6,760 nt of DNA from Methanobacteriota archaeon (GTDB lineage Archaea; Thermoplasmatota; Poseidoniia; Poseidoniales; Poseidoniaceae), in the NCBI GenBank assembly GCA_009936765.1, contig JAACDL010000029.1:1-6760 (forward strand), in the 5' to 3' direction. The notes beneath the pieces were generated by a model. It did no database searches. It saw nothing but the letters and a program-made list of their open reading frames with translations, and had not been told where the DNA came from. Below, piece by piece: positions 1 to 5,937 of this stretch. Made by a program: the position numbers and the translations under genes. Within the stretch, counting starts at the first letter, position 1. Every line of letters begins with the position of its first letter.

Positions 1-594
1 TGCGGCGGCTAATACTGTTCTAAAGGGGCCGGTTTTGACCCTGATAAGGTGGCTTTCAGAATGACTGGTTCCTTCGGGGAATAATGCACAAGCGAAACCA
101 TGAGAAATTCCGGTTGCGAGATTCAAAAGTGAGCGCCCGTTGAGATAGTTGGCCTCCTCTTCCGAGCATCCGCCGCGTAGTAGTTCTGCTTTCCTTACGA
201 CTGGTTGAACTGCAAACTTTCTTGCCCAAAACCCAAGAATTGGGCGGGTGACAAGATCATGGCGGCCCCCGACTACGAACATCTTTGGGTGTGTTAAAAA
301 TATCGATATAGGGTCGAGTAGGCCGTTTGTGTGCCATGCAGAGCACATAGTACCTCTATCATCTGGGATGTTTTCAGTACCGGTTACTTCGAATGTACGG
401 AATACAGAATTAAATGTCCTACGCAGGCAAAAATATCCTAACTCCATAAAGAAGGGAGAGCCGGGGTATTTTTCGTTGAACTTTGGCAGAGGCGTGTTTA
501 CCAATTTTTGGTAATTCATTTTTGTTGCCGAAGCTGATAGTTCGGGAAGTAATTCTCCGTGACGATCTCGTGCTCCATCTGAACCGCTTTTCAT
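1..594 (-). CDS. Glycerolipid acyltransferase, PlsC/GPAT-like (LPLAT superfamily), C-terminus beyond window
   Basis: The minus strand is open for 198 codons from an ATG at 594 to the window edge, with no stop, so the gene is partial at its 3' end. Three LPLAT-superfamily blocks appear in order. Block I is the acyl-transfer motif WHTNGLLDP (His88, Asp94), an HX5D spacing rather than the commoner HX4D. Block II is around residues 110-138 (GGRHDLVTRPILGFWARKF, then a VVR). Block III is LFPEGTSHSE (Glu174, Gly175), which binds the glycerol phosphate in this family. The family moves a fatty acyl group from acyl-CoA or acyl-ACP to glycerol-3-phosphate or lysophosphatidate at the membrane. The HX5D form recalls GPAT-like proteins of the Gpt2/Sct1 type, so the exact acceptor is uncertain. 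ATG-94 overlaps the upstream HIT gene's stop and follows a strong Shine-Dalgarno, which supports this start. It is the last visible gene of a four-gene run. Confidence 0.88.
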   Translation of the reverse strand, partial: MKSGSDGARDRHGELLPELSASATKMNYQKLVNTPLPKFNEKYPGSPFFMELGYFCLRRTFNSVFRTFEVTGTENIPDDRGTMCSAWHTNGLLDPISIFLTHPKMFVVGGRHDLVTRPILGFWARKFAVQPVVRKAELLRGGCSEEEANYLNGRSLLNLATGISHGFACALFPEGTSHSESHLIRVKTGPFRTVLAAA

Positions 595-1028
595 ATCGAG
601 GCCTCCTTTATTCTGTTACAAAGTTCTGAAAGTCCGGTAAAATCAGGAGGGTTTTGTGGATTTGATTTGGGGAACATTGCAGGTAATGCTTTTCCGTCAT
701 CTCCTTCTAATCTCGGAATTATGTGGACATGGACGTGTGGTATCTCTTGTCCGGCAAGTGGGCCATCGTGGACAACCACTGTGAAATCGGTGGCATCAAA
801 ATAAGCCCCCAATATCGCTTGAGTTCTTTTCACTCCTTCGAAAAGTTCCCCCAGCTCATTCACCGATAAGTCAGAAATCCTCTGCACTGGATTTGAAGGA
901 ACTACAAGCGTGTGCCCTTCAGAACGAGGGAACACATCTAGAAATGCGCCCCAACTGTCTCCTCTTGCAACAAAGTTACCAGGAACATCTCCCGATAGGA
1001 TTTTTTGAAACAGGGTTGGCTCTGCCAT
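591..1028 (-). CDS. HIT-family (histidine triad) protein
   Basis: This is a 145-aa protein of the HIT superfamily, small nucleotide hydrolases/transferases that act on AMP-lysine, AMP-N or dinucleoside polyphosphate substrates through a covalent nucleotidyl-His intermediate. The signature HVHVHIIPR (residues 98-106) contains the triad His98, His100 and His102, with His100 the expected nucleophile. The N-terminal half has the family pattern of an FxxIL opening, an FLDVFPRSEGHTLVVP segment that builds the nucleotide pocket, and HDGPLAGQEIPH before the triad. The length is typical of HINT/HIT-like proteins. I chose the ATG at 1028 (MAEPTLFQKI) because homologues begin near this point; an ATG 18 nt upstream (1046) and a TTG at 1055 would only add a non-conserved leader. 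It follows the flavoprotein gene by 49 bp and overlaps the acyltransferase by 4 bp. The physiological substrate cannot be read from sequence. Confidence 0.93.
   Translation of the reverse strand: MAEPTLFQKILSGDVPGNFVARGDSWGAFLDVFPRSEGHTLVVPSNPVQRISDLSVNELGELFEGVKRTQAILGAYFDATDFTVVVHDGPLAGQEIPHVHVHIIPRLEGDDGKALPAMFPKSNPQNPPDFTGLSELCNRIKEASI
602..609 (-). promoter_or_regulatory. Shine-Dalgarno of the acyltransferase, inside the HIT gene
   Basis: On the minus strand AAAGGAGG lies 7 nt before the ATG at 594. It sits within the last codons of the HIT gene, whose TGA (591-593) shares bases with that ATG as ATGA. None of the other gene starts in the window has such a strong, well-spaced motif, so this start probably relies on coupling or re-initiation after HIT translation. 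Confidence 0.75.
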
Positions 1029-1049
1029 ATCAGTTGCTGACCGCATGCA

Positions 1050-1065
1050 CCTCAAAGTATTGAGG
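1050..1065 (-). repeat. Short perfect inverted repeat between flavoprotein and HIT genes
   Basis: CCTCAA and TTGAGG form a perfect 6-bp stem around a 4-nt loop, 13 nt after the flavoprotein stop codon and about 21 nt before the HIT ATG. No T-run follows it in the direction of the genes, so it does not look like a terminator. It could be an RNA processing or pausing element, or chance. Confidence 0.3.
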
Positions 1066-1077
1066 GTGTTTTTACCA

Positions 1078-2748
1078 TCACTCTTCAGGAGTTAGTACCC
1101 AAGAGCCAGCACTACCTTTCCTAATTGCTAGAGTTGAAATGTTGCCTTCGATATCGACTAAGGTGTGGTACATCTGTTCAGAATCGGTTTCAGTAAAGTC
1201 CGCTCTCTGATGGACCCCTCTGCTTTCTGTCCGGGATAGCGCGCTTTGTACTGTCGCTTTAGCTAATCTAATTCCAGCCTTGATTCGTAATGCATCAAGA
1301 AGATTCGAGTTAAACAATCTACTGTTATCATCTACATGGAGATTAGCAGCAGATGATTCTAGGGAATTGAGTTCTTCCAATGCTGCATTCAAACCTTCAG
1401 CATCTCTATTCATTCCAACATGTGTGGTCATGATTTCTGTAAGTTTAGCAAACAAAGGCCCTGCGCGTTGAACTGGGCCTTCTTCGGCGCCAGCCATTTC
1501 GAAATCCAGATCCGCTTCTGAAACTCCTAGTTGTGTTTCGAGTGCGGCTCTTCCAGAGAAAGTCGTCTTGGACGCATGTTCTGCGGCGTGAAGTCCAGAG
1601 ATGTGGCCTCCTGTCAGAGCGTCAAGAAGGCGGTTTCCTGCAACCATTCCTGCGCCATGGATTCCTGAGCATGCTGCATCTCCTGCTGCATAAAGGCCAG
1701 TGAACCATCGCGACCATTTTCCAGATATCGCCCTCCCTTGCTCGTCGGTCACAATCCCACCTAGAGTTGTAGAAGCTTGTGCGCTAACTGGTATTGTTTG
1801 GCGGGCCATGTTGATTCCCAATCGTGTCGAAACTAATTCAGAAGTTTGCGACCACCATTTCTCAGATTCGCCCATGTTTCTAGCATCGAGCGCTATGTTC
1901 TGCGCCCCCATTGCGATTGAAATACTGGTGGTGTCGGCGAATTCTTCCACTTCCAAGGGGTTACCGTTTGGGTGGTGAAGGGATGCTCCGTCGGATAACA
2001 TTCCCACGGGTAGTACGACGTTTGTGCCAGGGACTGCCATAGGTGTCCACGATACGAATTCAAGATTTCTAGCAGACATTCCTGTTCTCATAGCCATGTC
2101 TAAACCGAGTCCGATTGAGGTTCCCGTCCAGGCTCCCTCATACCCTCCATCGGCAATAATAACACACTTTGCCTGAATTGAGTTCACGGTTCCGGTTGAC
2201 ATGTCAAGAGCAATTATTCCGTGAATCTGTTCATCGGTGTGCACTATCTGAAGGGGTATTTGGTCACCTCTTCTAACGACACCGTGACGCATGCATTGTT
2301 CTTCCAGGACCTGTTGTGTTTCGCGAGAGAGTGCATCCCCTGCACCCGCTAAACGAGGTAGTGTATGTCCTGCTGCGCGTCGAACTAGAGGTATTCCATC
2401 TGCGTCGCGGCGGAAAATAACTCCCCACCTTTCGAGTAAATCGACTTGGCGGGTTGCTTGTGAAATGCGTTCTGAAACGATATCTTGGTCGCAAAGGAAT
2501 CCTCCTGCCCTAATTGTATCGTCGCGATGAGACTTAGTTGTGCTTTCTTTCAATGGCGCTGCAATGCCGTCGATGGCGGCTGAATTGCCCGCCCCTAAAC
2601 TATCGGCAGACATCATCAAAATTGATGCTCCGGCCTTTGCTGCACTTGCCGACGCGTGTAGTGCTGCCGGTCCGTCTCCGATTACGATGATGTCCCATGC
2701 TTCCAAGTACTCCACCTCAGTAAGCCATGCGAAGAGTGGACATGTCAT
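1078..2748 (-). CDS. FAD-dependent oxidoreductase of the SdhA/FrdA/NadB fold, substrate unknown
   Basis: This is a flavoprotein of about 556 aa. The N-terminal dinucleotide fold is DIIVIGDGPAALHA (residues 19-32; glycines 24 and 26). The second FAD segment, near residues 351-381, reads GLYAAGDAACSGIHGAG, then AGNRLLDAL. The C-terminal helical domain ends with SRGVHQRADFTETD, matching the SdhA/FrdA tail (RGAHFREDYPERDD). The order and length fit succinate dehydrogenase, fumarate reductase and aspartate oxidase. However, hand alignment to E. coli SdhA shows the substrate residues His242, Arg286, His354 and Arg399 replaced by Thr235, Leu251, Ser326 and Met368, and the covalent-FAD His45 by Gly54. 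FAD is therefore probably non-covalent and the substrate is probably not succinate, fumarate or aspartate. No iron-sulfur or membrane-anchor subunit gene is adjacent. The start is uncertain: ATG 2748 is used, but GTG 2715 or TTG 2706 would give the short N-terminus usual for the family. It lies 22 bp after the membrane-protein gene. Confidence 0.87.
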   Translation of the reverse strand: MTCPLFAWLTEVEYLEAWDIIVIGDGPAALHASASAAKAGASILMMSADSLGAGNSAAIDGIAAPLKESTTKSHRDDTIRAGGFLCDQDIVSERISQATRQVDLLERWGVIFRRDADGIPLVRRAAGHTLPRLAGAGDALSRETQQVLEEQCMRHGVVRRGDQIPLQIVHTDEQIHGIIALDMSTGTVNSIQAKCVIIADGGYEGAWTGTSIGLGLDMAMRTGMSARNLEFVSWTPMAVPGTNVVLPVGMLSDGASLHHPNGNPLEVEEFADTTSISIAMGAQNIALDARNMGESEKWWSQTSELVSTRLGINMARQTIPVSAQASTTLGGIVTDEQGRAISGKWSRWFTGLYAAGDAACSGIHGAGMVAGNRLLDALTGGHISGLHAAEHASKTTFSGRAALETQLGVSEADLDFEMAGAEEGPVQRAGPLFAKLTEIMTTHVGMNRDAEGLNAALEELNSLESSAANLHVDDNSRLFNSNLLDALRIKAGIRLAKATVQSALSRTESRGVHQRADFTETDSEQMYHTLVDIEGNISTLAIRKGSAGSWVLTPEE

Positions 2749-2770
2749 AAGCAACGCGCTTAAACTCTCA

Positions 2771-4315
2771 TCATGCCGCTGTTGAGATTTCTAAATTTGG
2801 TAGTGTAGTTTCGCCTTTCTGACGTGCTTTCAGCATACGCTTAAGGCGTTGCTTTGATAGATTACTATCTCCTAAAAGTACCTCAGTACGGATAATTCTT
2901 GAGCCGATAATAGTGTCATCGTCGTCACGAAGAATTACTTGCACGTTTCTTTTGCCACGTACCTTGGAGCCCCACGCAACTCCGATCCAAAGAATAACCC
3001 CCTTCTCGAGATATTTTGGCATCCAATCTAATGCGTCTTCTACTAGCCTGTCAGTAATTTTAACAGCGTTATTTGGGCCCGGGCATGACCTCAGTTCGAA
3101 TCGGTGCACTTGGCTCTCAGGCATTCCTCCTGGGACGATTACCTCGACCCGTAGGTGCCTGTCTTTGGTGGTTTGATTATTGAGGGCTATGAACAAGTGC
3201 CCGGTTTGATTATCACATTGAGAGGCCAGTGCCAAATCCATTCTCCAATCGTCTTTGGTAATTGCTGCTGAGCCAGATAATAAGTCGTTTTGTAAACGAT
3301 CTAACAGATCAAAGACTTCTACTTGCCATGCTCTAGCATGAGCTATCAGCCTCTGCAATCTTACCCAATTAAATTGTTCATCGTCGTTGAGAAGTAAGTC
3401 CTTTATGGCCATTGGTTTGATGAACTCCTCTAGTTCATTCATCGTTTCATCATCGTTAAGGTCGCCGCGACTATTCAGGTGCATGAGATACAATATTCTC
3501 TCTCGTGCTTGTTTTTTATCCACCCCGGGCAATATTGAATTGGATAATTTGTCTTCCCATAGATTCCACAATAATGAGTGATCGGGGTCGAGGTGCGCAT
3601 AAACAAGATCTCCGAGAATTGTGTCCAACTTCATAGGGTGGTGCGTTGGAGAATGTAGAACCAAGTAAGGTAATTCATCACCAAGTTTACGGATGTCGTC
3701 GGTTGTAAAAATAGCATGATATGCTAGTGCCAAACTAGAGGTTAGAGTGATTAGTAATACAAGGTTATAGGCGAGTCCGTTTGGTTCTAACCCGGCAGCT
3801 AAAATTAGCAAGGAAAGGGATGTTGCGGCCAAAATTGACGCTGTAGCATTATGGAGTCTTACATCGTTAAGGCCAGCCTTAATCCGGTCCATTCCTGGCT
3901 CGGACATCATGTCTCTTCGAACCCCTTTGACAATCGCTTCTTCTTTCCAAAGTGAAGAGCGTAGAACTAGTGCAGTCATTGCCCTTTCAGCAGCGATAAA
4001 GGCTGGTGTAATGGAGACGATTAACATCGGTATCCAAAGCAAAATCATCAGTGTTGGACTAGTTAGAGGATGATCGGGGGCAACTACTCCTGCCAAGGCA
4101 GTAAGAGCCATCAGAAGTCCGGCAATTCTTCTCATCATTAGAACGATTGGATTGCAGGCTAGTCGGCCATATTTAATCCTGTGATTCTCTGCAGACTGGT
4201 AGTCGATAAAGGCACTAGATATTGAGTCTTCAGCTCTATCGAAATCCTCGCTGTATGGGTTCGGTAATCCCGACCCCATGCCGGGAAATACCTTCTTCGA
4301 TGAGGGCTCACCCAT
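2771..4315 (-). CDS. Four-helix membrane protein with large C-terminal soluble region, unknown function
   Basis: I do not recognise this 514-aa protein. From the ATG at 4315, residues 1-55 are polar. Four hydrophobic segments follow as two hairpins: about 61-79, 87-108, 157-175 and 181-202. They are separated by a charged linker (about 120-155) with many Arg, Lys and Glu residues. Residues 205-514 are soluble and mostly helical in character, with two acidic patches (for example DLNDDETMNELEEF at 285-298) and a basic Lys/Arg-rich stretch at 488-500. A beta-rich part around 385-480 contains VEVIVPGG, VILWIGVAWG and VQVILRDDDD. No catalytic motif, signal peptide or zinc site is visible. A TTG start at 4378 would extend it by 21 residues over a non-conserved-looking leader, so ATG is preferred. 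It is the first gene of the four-gene minus-strand run and diverges from the tRNA. It could be a scaffold, a transport accessory or a sensor; nothing visible decides. Confidence 0.8.
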   Translation of the reverse strand: MGEPSSKKVFPGMGSGLPNPYSEDFDRAEDSISSAFIDYQSAENHRIKYGRLACNPIVLMMRRIAGLLMALTALAGVVAPDHPLTSPTLMILLWIPMLIVSITPAFIAAERAMTALVLRSSLWKEEAIVKGVRRDMMSEPGMDRIKAGLNDVRLHNATASILAATSLSLLILAAGLEPNGLAYNLVLLITLTSSLALAYHAIFTTDDIRKLGDELPYLVLHSPTHHPMKLDTILGDLVYAHLDPDHSLLWNLWEDKLSNSILPGVDKKQARERILYLMHLNSRGDLNDDETMNELEEFIKPMAIKDLLLNDDEQFNWVRLQRLIAHARAWQVEVFDLLDRLQNDLLSGSAAITKDDWRMDLALASQCDNQTGHLFIALNNQTTKDRHLRVEVIVPGGMPESQVHRFELRSCPGPNNAVKITDRLVEDALDWMPKYLEKGVILWIGVAWGSKVRGKRNVQVILRDDDDTIIGSRIIRTEVLLGDSNLSKQRLKRMLKARQKGETTLPNLEISTAA

Positions 4316-4400
4316 GATGGTGGCATTGCGCGCGCTGGTATGTGACTTTGGGTGGAATGGTAGCGATAGGTTGTTCAAAGGTTGGCCTCACCGACCATTT
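4316..4400. promoter_or_regulatory. Presumed divergent promoter region (tRNA-Arg / membrane-protein operon)
   Basis: These 85 bp separate the starts of the divergent membrane-protein gene and the tRNA, so both promoters should lie here. I see no convincing archaeal TATA box about 26 bp before the tRNA (the bases there are GGTTGTTCAAAGG) nor an SD before the protein ATG, which fits leaderless or SD-less initiation. The assignment rests on gene arrangement alone. Confidence 0.35.
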
Positions 4401-4477
4401 GGACACGTGGCCCAGCTGGATAAGGCGGCGGCCTCCTAAGCCGCAGATCGCGGGTTCAAATCCTGCCGTGTCCGCCA
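4401..4477 (+). tRNA. tRNA-Arg (anticodon CCT)
   Basis: A complete cloverleaf can be folded by hand. The acceptor stem GGACACG (4401-4407) pairs fully with CGTGTCC (4467-4473). The D arm begins GCC and closes with GGC (4424-4426), with the loop GG of AGCTGGATAA. The anticodon stem GCGGC/GCCGC (4428-4432, 4440-4444) encloses loop CTCCTAA with anticodon CCT at 4435-4437, reading AGG (arginine). The T arm is GCGGG-TTCAAAT-CCTGC with one G-U pair. The discriminator is G4474 and CCA is encoded at 4475-4477. There is no intron and the variable loop is short. It is the only plus-strand gene in the left and centre of the window, and its 3' end lies 8 bp from the end of the convergent RFC-like gene. 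Confidence 0.97.
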
Positions 4478-4485
4478 AGTAAGAT

Positions 4486-5622
4486 TCAAGAGTTTTGATT
4501 TTGAGATATCTCTTTAACGCGATGAAGAAATTCCTCAAGTTGAACTCTGCCGTGCATAGATTTCTGTAGTTTAACATCGCAATCTGCCAATGCCTCTAAC
4601 AATTCACAGAGCATCGTTTCTTCGAGTAGTAACCTTCCGGCGGTAAGTAGCCTGTGGAGATGGTACACCACATCTTCTGCCTCTAATGCATGCTCATTCA
4701 TCAATTGGTCTAAAGCACCCAGAGCGCCTTTCAAAACCCGTTTATTACGACCGCTTTGTTTCTCCCATTTCCAATCATGGACTCTACCCCTAAGGGCTTC
4801 CTCCAAAACATGTTGAATTCCTAGGAGGGTTGTAGCAGCGACGACTTTCTGTAAATTACTTCTATCGTTGATTTTATTTTGCCTGGATAAAAGTTCTAAC
4901 AGGAATACAGCGCGTCGCAAATTACCGTTCGCAACGTGAGAAATATCACCCAATATTCCCCTAATTGGCGATAACTCCTCCTTGTTCACTATCTCCTCGA
5001 GGCGCTTAGTAACTATCTGATTAGGAGTAGATGGTATTCTGATTTGTTTTGAACGAGAGCGTAATGCATCAATTATTCTGGATGGAGACCTGGCTGTGAA
5101 AATGAATCTCGATGTGGAGGAAGTCGATTCCATCATTCTTCTAAGATAGGGTTGTCTTGTTGGACCGAGATGATCAGCATCTTCGATGATAATTAAGCGA
5201 GATACTTTTGCAGTAGAGGCGTCTATTCGTGAATGGTTCTCAATGCCTGCAGGTGGAGTGTCTCCTTCATCTGCTACTGTGAGATTAGAATCGAACGAAT
5301 CTAATGAAGATCTGCCTGCTAGTGTATCTTTTGATGATGTTCCACCCGGTTTGAGAAACTCTTCGAATTTCTTCATTGCACCAGCGCTCTTAGCCAAATC
5401 CCTTGCTTGGAGAACGTGTGTGGTAGAATGCCAAGATGGTCCTAATATCTGTCTGGCGATCAATCTCCAAGCCGCTGTTTTGCCAACACCGGTTGGCCCA
5501 GCTAGAATAAGATGGGGTGGGTTGGCCTGAACTGCAACTTTCTGTAAGTTAGTTTGAATGGATTCAGACATCGCCAATTCATCGAATCGGCGAGGCGCAT
5601 GAGACTCAAGCCAAGATGCCAT
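4486..5622 (-). CDS. Replication factor C small-subunit-like AAA+ ATPase (divergent clamp-loader subunit)
   Basis: This 378-aa protein has the layout of clamp-loader small subunits, which load the PCNA sliding clamp onto primed DNA. An RFC box I-like opening (SWLESHAPRRFDEL) is followed by PPHLILAGPTGVGKT (Walker A 42-49), Walker B LIIIEDAD (143-150), the sensor 1 region SRFIFTAR (171-178), the SRC-like LRSRS (187-191, arginine finger Arg190), sensor 2 GNLRRAV (233-239), and a helical C-terminal collar from about 255. Odd points: Walker B reads ED where the family has DE, the sensor 1 Asn position is Arg178, SRC is SRS, and about 45 extra Ser/Asp-rich residues (95-139) lie before Walker B. 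The 378 aa exceed the usual 320-330 because of this insert. The start is ATG 5622, with no SD. It follows the rpo12 gene by 52 bp on the same strand. It may be a second, specialised small subunit beside a canonical RfcS elsewhere. Confidence 0.85.
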   Translation of the reverse strand: MASWLESHAPRRFDELAMSESIQTNLQKVAVQANPPHLILAGPTGVGKTAAWRLIARQILGPSWHSTTHVLQARDLAKSAGAMKKFEEFLKPGGTSSKDTLAGRSSLDSFDSNLTVADEGDTPPAGIENHSRIDASTAKVSRLIIIEDADHLGPTRQPYLRRMMESTSSTSRFIFTARSPSRIIDALRSRSKQIRIPSTPNQIVTKRLEEIVNKEELSPIRGILGDISHVANGNLRRAVFLLELLSRQNKINDRSNLQKVVAATTLLGIQHVLEEALRGRVHDWKWEKQSGRNKRVLKGALGALDQLMNEHALEAEDVVYHLHRLLTAGRLLLEETMLCELLEALADCDVKLQKSMHGRVQLEEFLHRVKEISQNQNS

Positions 5623-5662
5623 TGGTAAGAATGGTGGCGAGTGGGTCTTTCAACCCCTCGGT

Positions 5663-5680
5663 GAGTGAATGTGTTCACTC
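5663..5680 (-). repeat. 7-bp perfect hairpin over the rpo12 stop codon
   Basis: GAGTGAA and TTCACTC form a perfect 7-bp stem with a 4-nt loop. On the coding strand the TGA stop (5675-5677) lies in the 5' arm. No T-run follows before the RFC-like gene, so it is not a standard archaeal poly-T terminator. It could slow or process the transcript between rpo12 and the clamp-loader gene. Confidence 0.4.
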
Positions 5681-5842
5681 TGCGTCAAGGATCTTGTGTC
5701 CAGTCCTTCTTAATTTAAGGAAAATACGTGTTCCACATACTTTGCAAGTCATTGCTGGTTGCCACTTTCCTTCACGATCACGTGTGAAGCTTTGGATGGT
5801 ACCGCAATTTGCGCACTTGTAATCAACAGTGAGGTCAGCCAT
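5675..5842 (-). CDS. rpoP: DNA-directed RNA polymerase subunit Rpo12 (RpoP), RPB12-like zinc ribbon
   Basis: This 55-aa protein has a zinc ribbon made of CANC (Cys10, Cys13) and CKVC (Cys33, Cys36). It is followed by the family's basic tail CGTRIFLKLRRTGHKIL, which resembles the CPYCGxxIxxKxR ending of archaeal Rpo12 and eukaryotic RPB12. These small subunits sit in the Rpo3/Rpo10/Rpo11/Rpo12 assembly platform of RNA polymerase. The 19-residue spacing between the two Cys pairs is slightly longer than in the Sulfolobus form as I recall it. ATG 5842 gives MADLTVDYKC, a typical short N-terminus. An in-frame ATG at 5857 would add five residues and has a GGAGG 12 nt upstream, so it remains possible. 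The reading frame continues to a TTG at 5905, which I consider non-coding leader. It diverges from guaAa and precedes the RFC-like gene. Other RPB12-like zinc-ribbon proteins are the main alternative identity. Confidence 0.82.
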   Translation of the reverse strand: MADLTVDYKCANCGTIQSFTRDREGKWQPAMTCKVCGTRIFLKLRRTGHKILDAE

Positions 5843-5937
5843 ATCGTTCACTCTCATCTGCGCGACCGGCCTCCCCTCTTTGAAGGTGTCCTTTGTGACA
5901 AGCAAGGTTCATGGGTGGCGCGCGGCCCCATATTGGC
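5843..5937. promoter_or_regulatory. Divergent rpo12 / guaAa intergenic region, presumed promoters
   Basis: The two genes are read outward from this stretch of about 95 bp, so it must carry start signals for both. No clear TATA element is visible on either strand. The only motif is GGAGG on the minus strand at 5870-5874, 12 nt before an alternative rpo12 ATG at 5857. The assignment is from gene arrangement. Confidence 0.35.

Noticed and set aside
148..160. GTTGGCCTCCTCT repeated exactly at 6564-6576
   Set aside because: The first copy lies in acyltransferase coding sequence. A single shared 13-mer is near chance expectation for a window this size, and no flanking similarity extends it.
248..514. 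Plus-strand frame of 88 codons
   Set aside because: It lies entirely opposite the acyltransferase, whose frame carries recognisable family motifs; this one shows none.
2273..2494. Minus-strand frame of 73 codons, rich in Arg/Ser/Thr
   Set aside because: It is an alternative frame inside the flavoprotein gene and its low-complexity composition is typical of frame-shifted coding sequence.
1078..2748. Naming the flavoprotein sdhA, frdA or nadB
   Set aside because: The expected His and Arg active-site residues are absent in my alignment and no partner subunit genes are adjacent, so only a fold-level name is supported.
4308..4577. 89-codon minus-strand frame across the tRNA containing LADTAGFEPAI
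   Set aside because: It is the antisense translation of tRNA-Arg; the LADTAGFEPAI string is a well-known false protein produced by reading through tRNA genes in reverse. It also overlaps the RFC-like gene.
5186..5530. Plus-strand frame of 114 codons
   Set aside because: It is the shadow of the RFC-like gene, covering its Walker A region and insert on the other strand, with no domain of its own.
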